A stretch of DNA of 64,000 nt from Coniferiporia sulphurascens (lineage: Eukaryota > Basidiomycota > Agaricomycetes > Hymenochaetales > Hymenochaetaceae): assembly GCA_002794785.1 (NCBI GenBank), contig NBBA01000007.1, forward strand, positions 1,922,001 through 1,986,000, given 5' to 3'. A program made the translations under genes and the position numbers. The notes below the pieces were generated by a model. It worked only from the letters and a program-made list of their open reading frames with translations. It did not search any database and had not been told where the DNA came from. Shown here in pieces: positions 10,870-22,470 of this stretch (position 1 is the first letter of the stretch; each line of letters opens with the position of its first letter).

Positions 10870-13785
10870 TCTAATGCAACTGGATCAGTCACCAAAATGA
10901 AGTGGTCTTGACGTGGTCTACTCACTTCTTATCCGTCTGTTCAGCAAGTAGATCGTGCCTCACCAATTTGGTCACGTACAGCGTTCTTCTAGACTTACTT
11001 CGCTGTCGCTGTGACGGAAACGAAGATCGTAAGAGTTTGGCGAGTAGGTTGCGAGAAGGAGGAGCTGGGAGAGTGTGGTGAAGGGGGGGACGGGAGAGTT
11101 CGTGGGTGGTCGGTGGTCGAGCGTGAGCGTCACAAAGGCCGATTTTTAACTTCCGCAAACTGGACCCACAAACCACTGCCCACGCTCCAAGCATGCATCC
11201 GAACAGCATTGTATTTCCCGCGGTGCTCCACAAGCGCGAGGACCGCCTTGACATTAGGTGGTCGTGAGTGGTTTTGTGTGGTTATAGGGTGGCCCACAGG
11301 TAGACACCAACGAAAACGAGCTGTATAGGCCAGAGAAATGCACATCGTTCGTGTTGTTATTTCTACCTCGATCATGGCAACTGTAGGATGACTGTCAGTT
11401 TCTTCCTTTCCTCTTCCGATCGTGGTTTCTCACCTTTCAACGAATCATTAGGGAGACCAGTCGTCACGCCCGTACCGTACGCGGCTGTGGTATTCCCTCA
11501 GAGAAGTTACCTCAAGTGAAGCCTGATACGGATGCATTTGCATAAAATAATGCCGGGGTACCGAGGTCCTGTTCCGTACTCATCCAGAGCAGACTGCGAC
11601 ATCTTCAAACTGGCTCCAGAGAAGCTCTTCTACCTCGATACGTTCGCTTCTTTGCGATATTGGAATCCATTGGCAAGCAGTCAGGTCTTTTCAAGCTTTC
11701 TCCTCATCGATCTAGTAAGTTGACACCCTGCGAAGAAACCATCGATGTTTTCCGTCGGCACGAGAACTGATTTTGTGATGGACAGCAACTCGAATATTCA
11801 TGCTGAAGAATGGCGAGAGACGTCAATCTTGCGCTTCTAAATGAGTGGATATGATAGCAATCTTCACGACCAGTGGACGGACCAAGGTTTTAATATCACG
11901 TCTCGCAAGCGCCAATTGACTGATAAATCACCCGTGTCGCACTTCATGCTTTGTGGCGGACAACTCACTCTATAGCGACACACACTGCATGTATATCAGG
12001 ATCAACGCCATACGGCACCAGAAACTCCAAAGATTCAGACACGGCACGGGAAATGCCATTGGCACCACAAAAATGATGCATGTGGTCGAGACAAAAGACT
12101 TTGAATTTCTTTCTTTCACAGAGAGGGTTTCACATCTTCCATTCCTACGATAAGCCTCAATCCATCAGATTAAATGTCATTTCCTGCACCGTGAGAGAGG
12201 ATATCAAATGTCTATTGAAGTATACGCCGGATTGCGTACGAGGAATCCGCTTTCATTGTACAAGTTCGGAAACATCGCTTCCGTCGTGCCGAATGGTCTG
12301 CCCGAGCCTGGCCAACCTCATCCCCTATAGAAATTTGCCGTGATATGGAACGACGGTATACCATTGGAAGAGTAACCGAGATCAACAAGAGCAACACGGT
12401 CTGCAATAAACATTACAACAAAGTCACGGTCAGCGAAAAAATCATGCATCGGCAAAGATCACAGACGTACATTTGGTCGAGCTCCCATCCGTTCTTTAAA
12501 AATTAACCTGATTCACGCCGACGACGCTTTCTTCTAGGCGAGCGCATCGTGGAAAGGTACAAGAGGCTTCCCAAGTTCTATCCGATGGGTATGGACTGCC
12601 CAGTCGCAGTCACTTCAGAAGGCATAGCCTAGTCCCTCGTTCGTCGTCTTGCGCAATCCCGGATAGACTTTTCTGCATTGCAAGTCCGCGTAGACTTTCG
12701 AGCGACGATGCCCAAGGCAGAACGGGAGAGCAGCAGCACCGGCGAAACTCAAAAAGAACTGGGCGGATGAGTCACAGTCTCACAGACTCACCGCGTCACC
12801 AAACCAAGGCGCTTCAAACTTTTCCACTCACCACTTCGTCGGCGACATATCCTCGAGACTCAACCGTCTACTCGCTCGCGGAATTGTTCGTCAACATACT
12901 CTGGGCTCTTTACATTCTCCTCGTCCCTCTCCGACGCATTCCCCGCTACTAGTCGTCTTTGTGATGGACCCGGACGAGACGACGGACGGGTGCATGAGCT
13001 CTCCTCACACCTTCCCATATATCAGTCCCAAGTGACACCAGCTATGCCTATCGCTATCCTCTGCATTGGCAGGGGGAATGGATGGGTATCTGGTGTTCAA
13101 TCTTGGCGAGTTACCGTCTCTGTCTGTCACGAACATCGGATGTCCGCCTGCCCTGGGCAACAGCATCTTGTATCATCCGCATACCTAGGCGACAACCCTT
13201 GACGTTCGTGACTGGAATGCAGGGTAGTAGTACATATCGAGGTGGATATGGCTCTTCCGGTGCGTCGTCGGATTCCCGGCTTACTATCGTCCCTAACTGC
13301 TCACGATCTAAATATAGTGCGAGACGACGCAGCTAGTGCAGCCTGATTCGGTAAATAAAGTCTGTTGGCGTTCACGACATGCACCGACTCGGCCAGCATT
13401 CCACGAGGATCTCACGGATGGTTCACTGTATTTTGGCCGGTTACCATGGGCGCATCTGTGTTCGAATAGCTGCTGCTTGGTGCTCGGCTTTCGTTCGGAC
13501 GGTCAATGGTTCGTCTCGGCCCAGAAACTTACTATGCGTGGATAATAGCAATGGAGGCTATGCATTGGATTGCTGCCGCATTTTCGTCTGCTCTACAGCT
13601 CAATACTCGGTCAAAAAAGTATCAATACAGTGGGACGACTGTATACCGTCGACATGATCAAGTTTTTAGCGCTGCGGATGACTTAGCCTCGGATGGAAAT
13701 CGAACGCTTCCTTTCGTGAGATTACTGCTTTCAATTTTTGGGGGACCGGCATGAGTTTGCTGTCCACGATGACGGCGGTTTCTAC
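10870..13785. other. Long stretch without a recognised gene
   Basis: It contains many short frames, none with a domain I know. A plus-strand region at 13336-13750 has longer open stretches (SLYFGRLPWAHLCSNSCCLV and onward) but no family match and no conserved splice signals. The first 250 bp is the upstream region of gene A; near 11101-11140 it has a GGTGGTCGAGCGTGAG segment resembling part of the block conserved upstream of genes B, C and D. Confidence 0.4.
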
Positions 13786-13789
13786 GTAC

Positions 13790-14170
13790 GTTGACAAACT
13801 GAGGAGCGTCTATAGCCGTTGAGCCATTTGGTATCGGCGTACTTGCGACGAAAGTACGGTTGCAAGGCGTAATATTGAGCGTCAATTGAGCCGATTTTGA
13901 GCTGTGGTGCTGTTAGTGAAAGCAACCGTTTTTTTCACGCGGTCTATTCTACCTCACGGTCAATGACACAGTATGGCCATTATTCATCTGAGCGATTGGA
14001 ACAGTTACTCGCACTAACCACACAGAGGCTGCTCAAAAGATGAGAGAGTAGTACGACACATGCGCGAGTAAGTCCTTAGAGAACGAGTGATAAAACCAGG
14101 AATTTGAGTGGGACACTGCGAACTGTATCAGTACCGACGTGCTTACGCCCGCGAACCGACGACCATGCAA
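13790..14170. repeat. Duplicated 3' flank of the zinc-finger unit, copy 1
   Basis: Matches 19590-19990 in the same order and orientation. Shared blocks include CAAACTGAGGAGCGTCT, GAGCGTCAATTGAGC, GATTTTGAGC, TGGTGCYGTTRGTGAAAGCAA and CGARCTGTATCA. Each copy lies just 3' of a minus-strand zinc-finger sequence (gene B here, a broken copy at 20.05 kb there), so the duplicated unit included flanking DNA. Confidence 0.75.
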
Positions 14171-14442
14171 GTTTTATCCTCCGCGCCCCGCCTAATTTGC
14201 TCCCGGATCAAGATATAAATATATCTGTACATACATATCCAAGTCTCTACCGTACGTCAAAAACAGATTGCAAGCCAAACAAACAGAAGGAGGAAATATT
14301 TTACAAAATTATAGAACATACGACAATGAGAATGGGGTATCGTCTAGGAATATGATTACAAGTCAAGGTATCGCGTAGCAGAAGTAAATGCAAATAAAAA
14401 ATGGACGCAAAGGGAGATTTCAGCCAGAACGGACGGAAAGCC

Positions 14443-16546
14443 CTAGTCCAGCTTCTTGATCCAAACCGCTGGGGCCTCTTTACACATATTTTCTATATGC
14501 ATATTAGAGCGAATGTGGCGCACGATGTTTGAATTCTCCCATCGTGGGCGAGTGCTGTTACAGATCCCGCAGCAAACCTTCGTCAAACTAGTGTACGCGT
14601 CCAGCGTATGTCGCTTCATCGCAGTTAAATCCTGTTTATCGTACCCGCATTTGCAGATGACCATGGACTGTGAAGAAAAGTGCCTCGCGATGTGTTTTCT
14701 AATATTCTCCACAACCATTGGGCATTTCTTCCCGCAGAGCGTACCATCATCTCTTTCCAATATGCATTCGTACTTGGCACCAATTGGCTGGTCCAGTGAG
14801 CCCAGTCCGTACGTCAGACCTTCCCCAAGAAGCACGAGCTTCCTAAGGGGACCAGAGCCACCAATCTTCGGTAGATTCAGCTTCTCAACCTCGAAAACCG
14901 CTTTACCAAAAGCGGTGTCTTTAGGATCGATTCCAGCATATGGTTGAACAGCAGAATCGTCCTCTGTGCTTGCGGTAGGATGTAGTGCCGGTTCTAAGGT
15001 GTCCGCCTGTCCTGGATGCCTGCCAACCGTGTCACACCCTTCTATCCGTCTACGCTTGCGAGCTTTCCCGCCTGCACCGTTAGGGAGTTTAGATGACCCT
15101 GCTTCGCCACAAGTCAGACCATCAGTTGGAGAGCAAGCAGGTGGTCGGTGGTATAAAAACGGTGCGGATTCAAACTGAAATTGAGTACGATTTGTGGCAG
15201 CGGGAGGTCCAGACGAATCTTTCGAGGGCCCAACCTGCTCTCGGGACCTTGCTCCACCTCTGGCAGCCTCCGCAAGGGTGGGATCTTCAAAGACAAAAGG
15301 TAACTGCTTTGGTATATCGCTAGCCGGAGGCCCTCCAATGGCGGCTTGCATACCCATCGGCGGAAGACATGGCGCAAAACCTAAACCACTGGCTGCGAGG
15401 GAGGAAAGGGAAGTTGGTCCAGCGGGAAGTGCTTGAGGCGTAGGACCCGAGTATTCACGGGGTACAGCGACTGGCCTCATTGCCTGCGGATGACGGTGCT
15501 CATCCAGATTAGCCATCACGGTCGTAGGGAGACTTTGTGAAGTATTGTCCGATAGGGCAGGCGTCGATAGGATATCAATCCCATCGTGGTCGGGAGTCGG
15601 CAGGAAACCATGATACTGGTTTGGATCAACGTGTGCAAAGGAATGTGCTTGTAGATCCAGCCCTCCAGTCTGAAGCGGCAACGAAAAACTTGTATACTCG
15701 GTATAAGATGCTTGAGGCAGCGCCAATTCATGCGCGCGACCATGCTCGTCATAAGGAGAAGGCAACACCGGTTCGATGGGTTCCGGTGTTGAGAGCGTAA
15801 ACGGTAATGATAATGCGGCTGAAGAGCTAGGTTTGCACGTGACAATTAATTCCCGCTGGTGGCACGATACAAAATGGGACATACAGCGTGGCGTCATAGG
15901 CTGTGGTATCAGTAGACGATAGTGCGCTATAATATGAGGTTCTCAGTTAATTTGCGTTCGGTATAGATTATGAATGGATCTAACCTTGCGGGCTGCATGT
16001 ATAGAGAATGATGCTGGGCTTGGGCTCCGGGAACCACCTCACCATCAATTTCGCCGGTGGGCCTAGCGGAGATTTATAAACGTAGGAGCGACTCTAACAA
16101 ATGAATAAAACGCACAGTACAAGTCCTTGTGAATTTTCCGTTATGGGGACAAACGCTGCTGGGAATTCCCATCCTTCGTGGTCGGTGTTCCATATGTCAG
16201 GGTCGGAGGCCGGTAGTGCGAGCGCTCCAAACAAGGCATCCGATACTGTACTGTTTGAAGACCGTATAGGAACGGTAATGATCTCGAGGGTTGGATCTAT
16301 ACTACTGGGGTCCGCCTCCTCATCGTTGGACAAAACGCTATCGTCAACGAGGTCTAGCCTGCTATGGTCTGCCGGAATGCTGTTGTAATGGAAAGAGCTG
16401 CGCAGGAAAACTCAGTTAGGAGCCGGTATTATAGGTGATGAGGCTTACAAGATGTCATCCTCCGTCTCTACGCCCTTGTTCTCCCTCCCCGCGTTGGGAA
16501 ATGTCGCATTTTCGAGAGGTAAAAAGGGCTGTCGGCTGAATTCCAT
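14443..16546 (-). CDS. Atypical zinc-finger protein B
   Basis: Exon 1 starts at ATG 16546 (MEFSRQPFLPL) and ends within EDDI-, with a GTAAGC donor and CGCAG acceptor near 16455-16405. Exon 2 continues with SFHYNSIPADHSRLDLVDDS and runs to about 16100. One or two small introns follow (a clear GTTAGA...TATAG pair near 15985-15925), and the last exon reads to the stop at 14443. The long middle is Pro/Ser-rich and disordered, with a KARKRRR basic patch. Fingers: C-x9-C-x13-H-x3-H (ECILERDDGTLC...HIARH), then a C-x-C finger (CKCGYDKQD...H) whose last His is not evident, then C-x2-C-x14-H-x5-H (CGIC...HIRSNMH). The order of the last two finger types is swapped relative to A and D. Exon 2-3 junctions are uncertain. 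Confidence 0.72.
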
Positions 16547-16610
16547 GACGTTGATGGAGAAGAGTCTTTCGACTAAAGGATGGGGGAGTGGAAAGAAAAG
16601 GAGATGAGCG

Positions 16611-16660
16611 TGTGTGGTCGAGTGAAAGGCGGCTAAACGCGGCGGTGGTCGAAAGTTTGG
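16611..16660 (-). promoter_or_regulatory. Conserved upstream block, gene B
   Basis: The block (plus-strand text TGTGTGGTCGAGTGAAAGGC, then GGCTAAACGCGGCGGTGGTC, then GAAAGTTTGG) lies 65-115 bp before the ATG of gene B. Near-identical blocks occur at about the same distance before genes C and D. Its position suggests a core promoter or 5' UTR element. Confidence 0.6.
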
Positions 16661-19600
16661 TATGTGGCCCGTAAGTTGGTTGAACCCCAACCACCGACGG
16701 TGGCCACCAGTGCAACCACATATCGATCGTATTGAAGACGCATTATCAAGTCCGTATATCAAGAGGTCGTGAAAGAAATCGTCCGTTCTTTGACAGACGG
16801 TCGATATGTGCTGCACGACGGATAGTCAAGGCCGCCTTCATTGACAATCGATCGTCAGTCATCCGGCCTTTGTCCCCTTGACTTTTAAGCTTCTAATTTG
16901 ACACTCGAACTTATCCTTCGCTTTCCGTCAGGCTGGGAAGCGTCTTTGATAGAGCGATCAAGTTTTGGTATTTGAGTGCACATTATAGGGATTACGCCCC
17001 GGTGTCGGACTGCAAATCGGATCTCTTCGAAGACCAATAGCTTGACTCTGTCGATCGTTCTGGTCTACCTTTACGAGCTTAACAAGCGTAAGCCTCCGAT
17101 GGATGATATATTTTGACGACTCTGATCATTTGCATTGACAACCGATACCTATAGCGTCCGCAAATAGCTTTTCAGTATGCAGCTGAGCGGCGTATTTCAG
17201 ATAATTGACCTACTCTACTATCTTCCACGACCGACGTGAGCACGCTATGATTAACCAGACTACAACTTGGCGCAAGTCTTTGACACTTTTTCAGGAAACC
17301 AATACGAAAATACGGAACAGGGCTGCCTGATAGTATGTGAGCAGAACCGTCTCTTCAATTTACATCTGCAATTGGTCCACTCACAATTTCCACATCGTTC
17401 GATAATAACCACACAAAAAGCATCGCCGCTACGAATGTGATCTCCATCAGCGCGGCTTTACCACCGTGAAGCGAAGATCTTCTTGAATTCTCTACGGCAC
17501 GAACGTCTATGTTTCTCATCACAAGACTTGTTTCGCACTCGACATACTTTGACTTCTCCACAGGTTTCGACTTGTGACTGCTTCCAGTACGCAATAGTTA
17601 TCCATTGGTCATGAACAGCTTCTTCTGCATTGTGGTAACACGCAGCATCGTGGCCGTGTTGCCGCAATGTCAATAGATGGTGAGTGATTCCGAGTTTCGT
17701 AGCCGTTTGGATATTCATGGGTGTTAACTGTATGGTCTTATGGTCTTCTAGGTGAGACGATGACAGCAGATGGACAAGACTAACTTCCAGGACATACTTC
17801 CGAGCATCTGCAAACCAACGAGGCTTAAACTGGCTGTTGAACAGAAACACGAAAACGGTACCAGAGGTACATTCAAGTGTGTCGTTTGGCAAGACGTAAG
17901 ACGAAGCTGAATTCGGCTCCTCACGATGATAACGATAGTAAGCTCACAAATGCTTCTCCTCTCACCATATCGTTCAGCACTTACCATCGTGGCGCTTGTA
18001 TCGAACTCCAGTTTGCAATGATTGCTGCAAGGAGTCCGGTGCTGGGTCCGCTTCTGTACTGTGACGAAAGCACAAGTTATTGAAGGCAAGGTCGAGGTAG
18101 AAATTACAGTGCAAGTAGATTCTTCTGCTTCCTGACCTTGGCTTGACTGAATCCGACATTTAATTATCAGTCTTTCGCCCGTGAAAAGCATCATATTGAT
18201 AGCATGTTCAATCAAAGTCAACTCGTCAATTGGGAACTTTGTTGGTTTCTCATGGGCAAGTACAGGTTCATAGGCGTGGACACCAGGGAATTTATACGAG
18301 TTCTGTCAAAGTCTACTTGCCACTGACCGACATTCGTACTGAGCTGAGTCTATTCAATCGATATCCGCACATTTGTGTTTTCAAACACGTACCCGCCAGT
18401 CCCCAACTCTGTTGTATCCCTTCGACCGCACGTCGTGTACCGGTCGACATCGAGCAAGCTCAAAGACCGCGTTTCCCCCGTCATGACGACTGTTTCCCTC
18501 AAAATGAGAAGCCAAGTTCTCGTGCCCGCAGCTTCCAGAGTTGTGAATAGTTCAGCGATGTCCTTTATGTTTCTTTTCACGTCGTAGGTCCAATTGCGAG
18601 CAAAGTCCTTCGCATTGCCAAGCTACTTGGTGCAATAGAAAGATTCAAGAGATACGAGCGCAGTCCAAGTTCTTGCGCCCATCGTGGATGGCGGTGAGAG
18701 TCTTGCATGAAGGTTGCCAGAGAGCGGGCGTCGGCGTTGTGCTGGCGCGACGCGCTTGTCGCTGGATCACGAAGCGGCGCTTACAAAATTTTACCATTTC
18801 TAGTATCGCCCTATCATCAAAACGGCGATCTCGGTCTGCTGCTTCGACTTGTTGCCTATCGTCTCGAGAAATCAATGAGGTTATAATTGGAACACAGGGT
18901 TGTTATGGATAATGCTCTCCGGTGCGCTATGTTTTTCTTTCTATATTTAACCTCCCTTATGTTGTGACTCGGGTAGGACTCTGGGATTTCGGCTGAAACA
19001 TCGGTAGTAAAGGCTAAGTCCGTCGAAGATCAATGGGATATAAACTCTCAAGGAAGTCGCTTAGCCCCTGTCGAAGGTGTTCGAGAGACTGTACTCTTTG
19101 GTCATAACATCTTCCATTTTCATGTTTTCTTTCACGGTCTTGAGCCTTGAGAACACTTCTGGGCTAGAAGGGTGGCGTTTCGGGCAGTGAAAGTCAAAAT
19201 TCGCAAGCAATAGGCAAGAGAACTGCGCTTATTGCTCGCTTAGGAAGGGGAACGGAGATACTGAGAGTGGAATGGCCTATATGGACGTATTACGCTTGGC
19301 ATATACATATGCATCCCACCAGTGATGCAGTGACATGTCTTCAAGTACCACAAAAAGAGCCGTGTATCCAACATACGAGAGCAACTATGCGATGATCGTG
19401 CGATGTAAAGCCCTTCTCAGGTGCGGCTTGAGCAACAGACTAGAAGGCTTAGTACATTGGCGATTTCTGTTAGACGATCAAAGCCATTTATAGAATCAAA
19501 ATGTACTTCAAATTTTAGAATTCATTCACAAACGTTCACCACTCGCACGGCGTGTTGTATATTAGGAAACAACGTGAAGCTTACTACGCGCGTAGGCAAA

Positions 19601-19740
19601 CTGAGGAGCGTCTGTAATCGATGTATCATTTGGTACCGGCGTACTTCTGAAGTGACGAAGCACGTTCGCAAAGCTTACAATTGAGCGTCAATTGAGCGGA
19701 TTTTGAGCCGTGGTGCCGTTGGTGAAAGCAAGAATTCTTT
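16655..19740. repeat. Segmental duplication, copy 1
   Basis: Collinear with 36950-39860 over about 3 kb, in the same orientation. It starts at TGTGGCCCGTAAGTTGGTTG and passes shared blocks such as CATTATCAAGTCCGTA, GACAATCGATCGTCAGTCAT and CTTACAAAATTTTACC. It lies immediately upstream of zinc-finger gene B, just as the other copy lies upstream of gene D, so gene and upstream DNA were duplicated together. The copies have many substitutions and small indels, so the event is not recent. Confidence 0.85.
17355..19200 (-). pseudogene. Unrecognised gene remnant in the segmental duplication, copy 1
   Basis: Peptide segments conserved with the other copy appear in order on the minus strand: KENMKMEDVMTKEYSLSNTF (about 19100), ADRDRRFDDRAILEMVKFCK then RRFVIQRQARR (about 18790), ADARSLATFMQDSHRHPRW (about 18700) and MKRNIKDIAELFTTLEAAG (18580). 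Some segments end in stops or change frame between copies, so at least one copy is broken. I do not recognise the family. The leucine-containing repeats could suggest an F-box or LRR-like protein, but that is a guess. Confidence 0.45.
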
Positions 19741-19990
19741 TTACGCGATATATGCTAGCTCACGGATAATACACTGGTCCGGATATGTTATATGGACATT
19801 ACTTACCCGAGTGGAACAGTTCCTTGCACGAATCACTCAGGGAAAGCTCATGTTACGGAAATGTATTTGTAAAGATGACTGAAACAAGGAGTCTTTGCAA
19901 TATACTATATGCGCAAGCATTCCCCCAGAAAATGGGAGGGTCACTACGAGCTGTATCAATCCTATTATTAATGTGCCTGCGTCCGTGAAG
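19590..19990. repeat. Duplicated 3' flank of the zinc-finger unit, copy 2
   Basis: Counterpart of 13790-14170, located 3' of the broken zinc-finger copy that begins at 20.05 kb on the minus strand. Confidence 0.75.
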
Positions 19991-20050
19991 CGATGTTCGC
20001 GTTGATCTATCTTCCATTAACTGACCAAGCACCGTAAGCATTTTCTGCAC

Positions 20051-20430
20051 TCATGGTAGGGAGCAGAAAAGTGTCTGTTTGTTTTGCACGACGCTTCTGC
20101 GGGCCAGGCATGTTAGGCCCTTCTGTCCGTCAGTGCGTTTGCGAGGCTTGTCGCTGGCACCATCTGGAAGAGTCGATGGCCCTGCTTCGTCACATGTCAG
20201 ACCATCAGGCAGGGTTGAAAAGTTATCAGGCGGCCGGTTGTTCAGGTAGTTCTCCCCTGGGGTAAGTCCTATAGGAGGAATATCGCGTCTGGGCTGAGAA
20301 GCATTGCTGTTTAGGAACGGTTCGGAGTGATATTGAAATTGGAAAGTTATTGTGTTGTTGGCGACGGAAAGGGTGGACGAGCCTTTCAAGGACTAACACA
20401 GCAGGGGCAGACGAATCTTTCGAGGGCTTA
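20051..20430 (-). pseudogene. Zinc-finger family fragment (middle region)
   Basis: The minus frame contains DGLTCDEAGPSTLPDGASDK followed by PRKR, matching DGLTCGEAGSSKLPNGAGGK and ARKRRR of gene B, and upstream FQFQYHSEPFL matching FQFESAPFLYH. No zinc fingers follow; the sequence passes instead into the shared 3' flank. It is the left arm of an inverted repeat. Confidence 0.75.
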
Positions 20431-20575
20431 ATATGCTGTATAAGCCCTCGAAAGATTCGTCCACCCCTACCATCGCCAACACCGCAAAGTCATTCCAACT
20501 TCAATTTCATTTTGCATCGTTTCTGTTCTCAGCCCAGACACGGTATTCGTCCTCTAGGACTTACTCCACGAGGGA
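20260..20575. repeat. Inverted repeat of zinc-finger gene sequence, IR-1
   Basis: The centre is a perfect 20-bp palindrome (20411-20430 against 20441-20460, 10-bp loop). Imperfect arms continue outward to about 20260 and 20575. The left arm reads as family protein on the minus strand (VANNTITFQFQYHSEPFL), the right arm on the plus strand (TPQSHSNFNFILHRFCSQPR). The arms therefore read away from the centre. Confidence 0.8.
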
Positions 20576-20639
20576 ATGACCTGACTCCTAGGCCTATTGG
20601 GAAAAGACGATACACTGTATACAAGCTCAGCCGTGGTGG

Positions 20640-20980
20640 CGTGGCCTCATTCCGGTCCGGTGGCCTGCCGCCGGAAGGCGCGACAGAGCCTCTCGAAGGC
20701 GCATACAAACAGCGGTGGCTCATGACTCGCTGACAAGAGCTACTCATGAGCCACTCCTACCACAAACACTACGTCTGTAAATTGATCGATAGTTTATCTT
20801 TTATGCTCAAATACTGTATAATCGGGTCCTTTGTAAACGCGCTGTACTGCAGCGGCGGCTCATCGATTTCAACCGTTGATCATACATGTACACACCTTTG
20901 TAGATACAGTATAAATACGCGTATGACAAAAGGGTGGACAAGCAATTTACTCCGGGAGACTTGCTACGCTACTTATCCAC
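20640..20980 (-). repeat. Dispersed repeat R, copy 2 (inverted)
   Basis: The reverse complement matches copy 4 block by block: GCGAGTCTCCC-type start, CGCGTATTTATACTRTATCT, ATCGATGAGCC, CAGCGCG, TACAAAGGAC, GTGGCTCATGA...TGAGCCAC, TGTTTGTATGCGCCTTCGAG. It lies between two inverted repeats of zinc-finger sequence. Confidence 0.75.
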
Positions 20981-21107
20981 GTCCGAATACTCAGTGAGTC
21001 CGGTAGAGCAAGCGCCTCAAACAAGGTGTCTGACACTGTAGTGTTTAAAGAATTCAATTGGTCCGGACGTTTGTCTTTGTATCACTGGGGTCCGCTCTCG
21101 CATTATT

Positions 21108-21610
21108 GGCGCAAACATTGCTGGGTATTTCCAACCTTCGTGGTCGGAATCCATGCCTTATATTTGATCAGATCACTGGGTGATCGGGTACGTGTTTGGT
21201 GGTCTCGGAATATGCATGGTTGCATTGCTTTCTATGGTAGTGCAACCTTGAGCCGCCGAGGGTTGTATGGGGAAAGGGTCTTGAGTCAGTATCAGAGAGG
21301 CTTCTTCGGAAGTCTCGCTCTACCGACTTTCGATAATAGCACTTGGAAACTCAGAGAGACTTCGCCACAAATACCGAGGTTCCAAGTGTTGTTGTCGAAA
21401 TTCGGTAGAGCGAGAATTCCGACGAGGCCTCTTTGATACGGGCTTGGGGCCCTTTCCCTATACCACCCTCGGCTCAAGGTTGCACAACCATAGAAAGCAA
21501 TGCAGCCATGCGTGTTCCGAGAACACGTACCCGATTACTCAATGGTCTGATGAAATACAAGGCATGGGTGCCGACCACGAGGATTAGAAATACCTGGCAA
21601 TGTTTGCGCC
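21108..21610. repeat. Inverted repeat of zinc-finger gene 5' region, IR-2
   Basis: Arms of about 250 bp (21108-21357 and 21362-21610) are inverse complements with scattered mismatches; the ends are GGCGCAAACATTGC and its complement. The right arm reads on the plus strand as GLMKYKAWVPTTRI, matching GWMKYEAWGPTAKV of gene D. The left arm carries the same sequence on the minus strand. Stops interrupt both. Confidence 0.88.
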
Positions 21611-21777
21611 CATGATGGACAAATCACAAGGACTTCTACTGTATGACTTATTCATTTATTTAGGTTGCTTCTTACATTTATAATTTTTTCACTAGGCATA
21701 CCGACGCCATCGCTGGGATGGTGGCTTACCACGTTGCTGAAGCAGAAACTGGTTCTACCGACATCTAAGCGGCAGCG

Positions 21778-21791
21778 CCCCCCCCCCCCCC
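21778..21791. repeat. Run of 14 C
   Basis: Homopolymer in otherwise mixed sequence. Its length is likely to be polymorphic or an assembly weak point. Confidence 0.8.
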
Positions 21792-22189
21792 GTTAGAACG
21801 CCTCATTTTTTACTGCTTCTGTAAACCCCCAACACCACTCATGCTCGCCTATCCCCGCTGAAGCGGTACCCAAGCAAAAACCAGCGAGCAGACCACGCAA
21901 GCGCGGACGAAAGGAGGAATCCAACACGCCTGACCGGCAGACGCGCCGTGCAAAACAGATGGACGCCTTCTTATACACTACCATATATATGCCCGCCCCT
22001 ACTGCTCAAGCAGTTGATGGAAAATATGCGCCGGAAGCTACCCGGCCGACATGCGGATACAACTTTGGTTCGGGGCGTTAAGGTCAGTCGGTCGTCTGGC
22101 GAACGTAACGCGAGTGACGCATGTACGGGCTTTGTTCGCAGGCAGGTCCTGGGTAGACGAGACCACTGAGTGTGCGGACGAGGATAAGT

Positions 22190-22470
22190 GGCGTAGCAAG
22201 TAAATTACTTGTCTGTCCCGTAGTTAGTACATGTGCGTATAATACTGTGTCTACAGAGGTGTGAAATCGATGGACGGCCACTGCAGAAATGTGTGTTTAC
22301 AAAGGGGAAAATGTGAGCATAGGAGATCAGATATTGAGTTAATCATGGATGCAATGTTTGTAGTAGGAGTGGCTTGAATGGCCCATGTCAGCGAATCGTG
22401 AGCCACCGCCGTTTGTATGTCGTGCCTTCCGGCAAGCATCGGCCCGGTATATGCCGGCATCCTGAACGAG
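22190..22470 (+). repeat. Dispersed repeat R, copy 3
   Basis: Shares GCGTAGCAAGT-, CTGTGTCTACAGAGG, AAATCGATGGAC, GTTTACAAAGG and GTGAGCCACCGCCGTTTGTATG in the same order as the other copies. More diverged than copies 2 and 4. Confidence 0.65.
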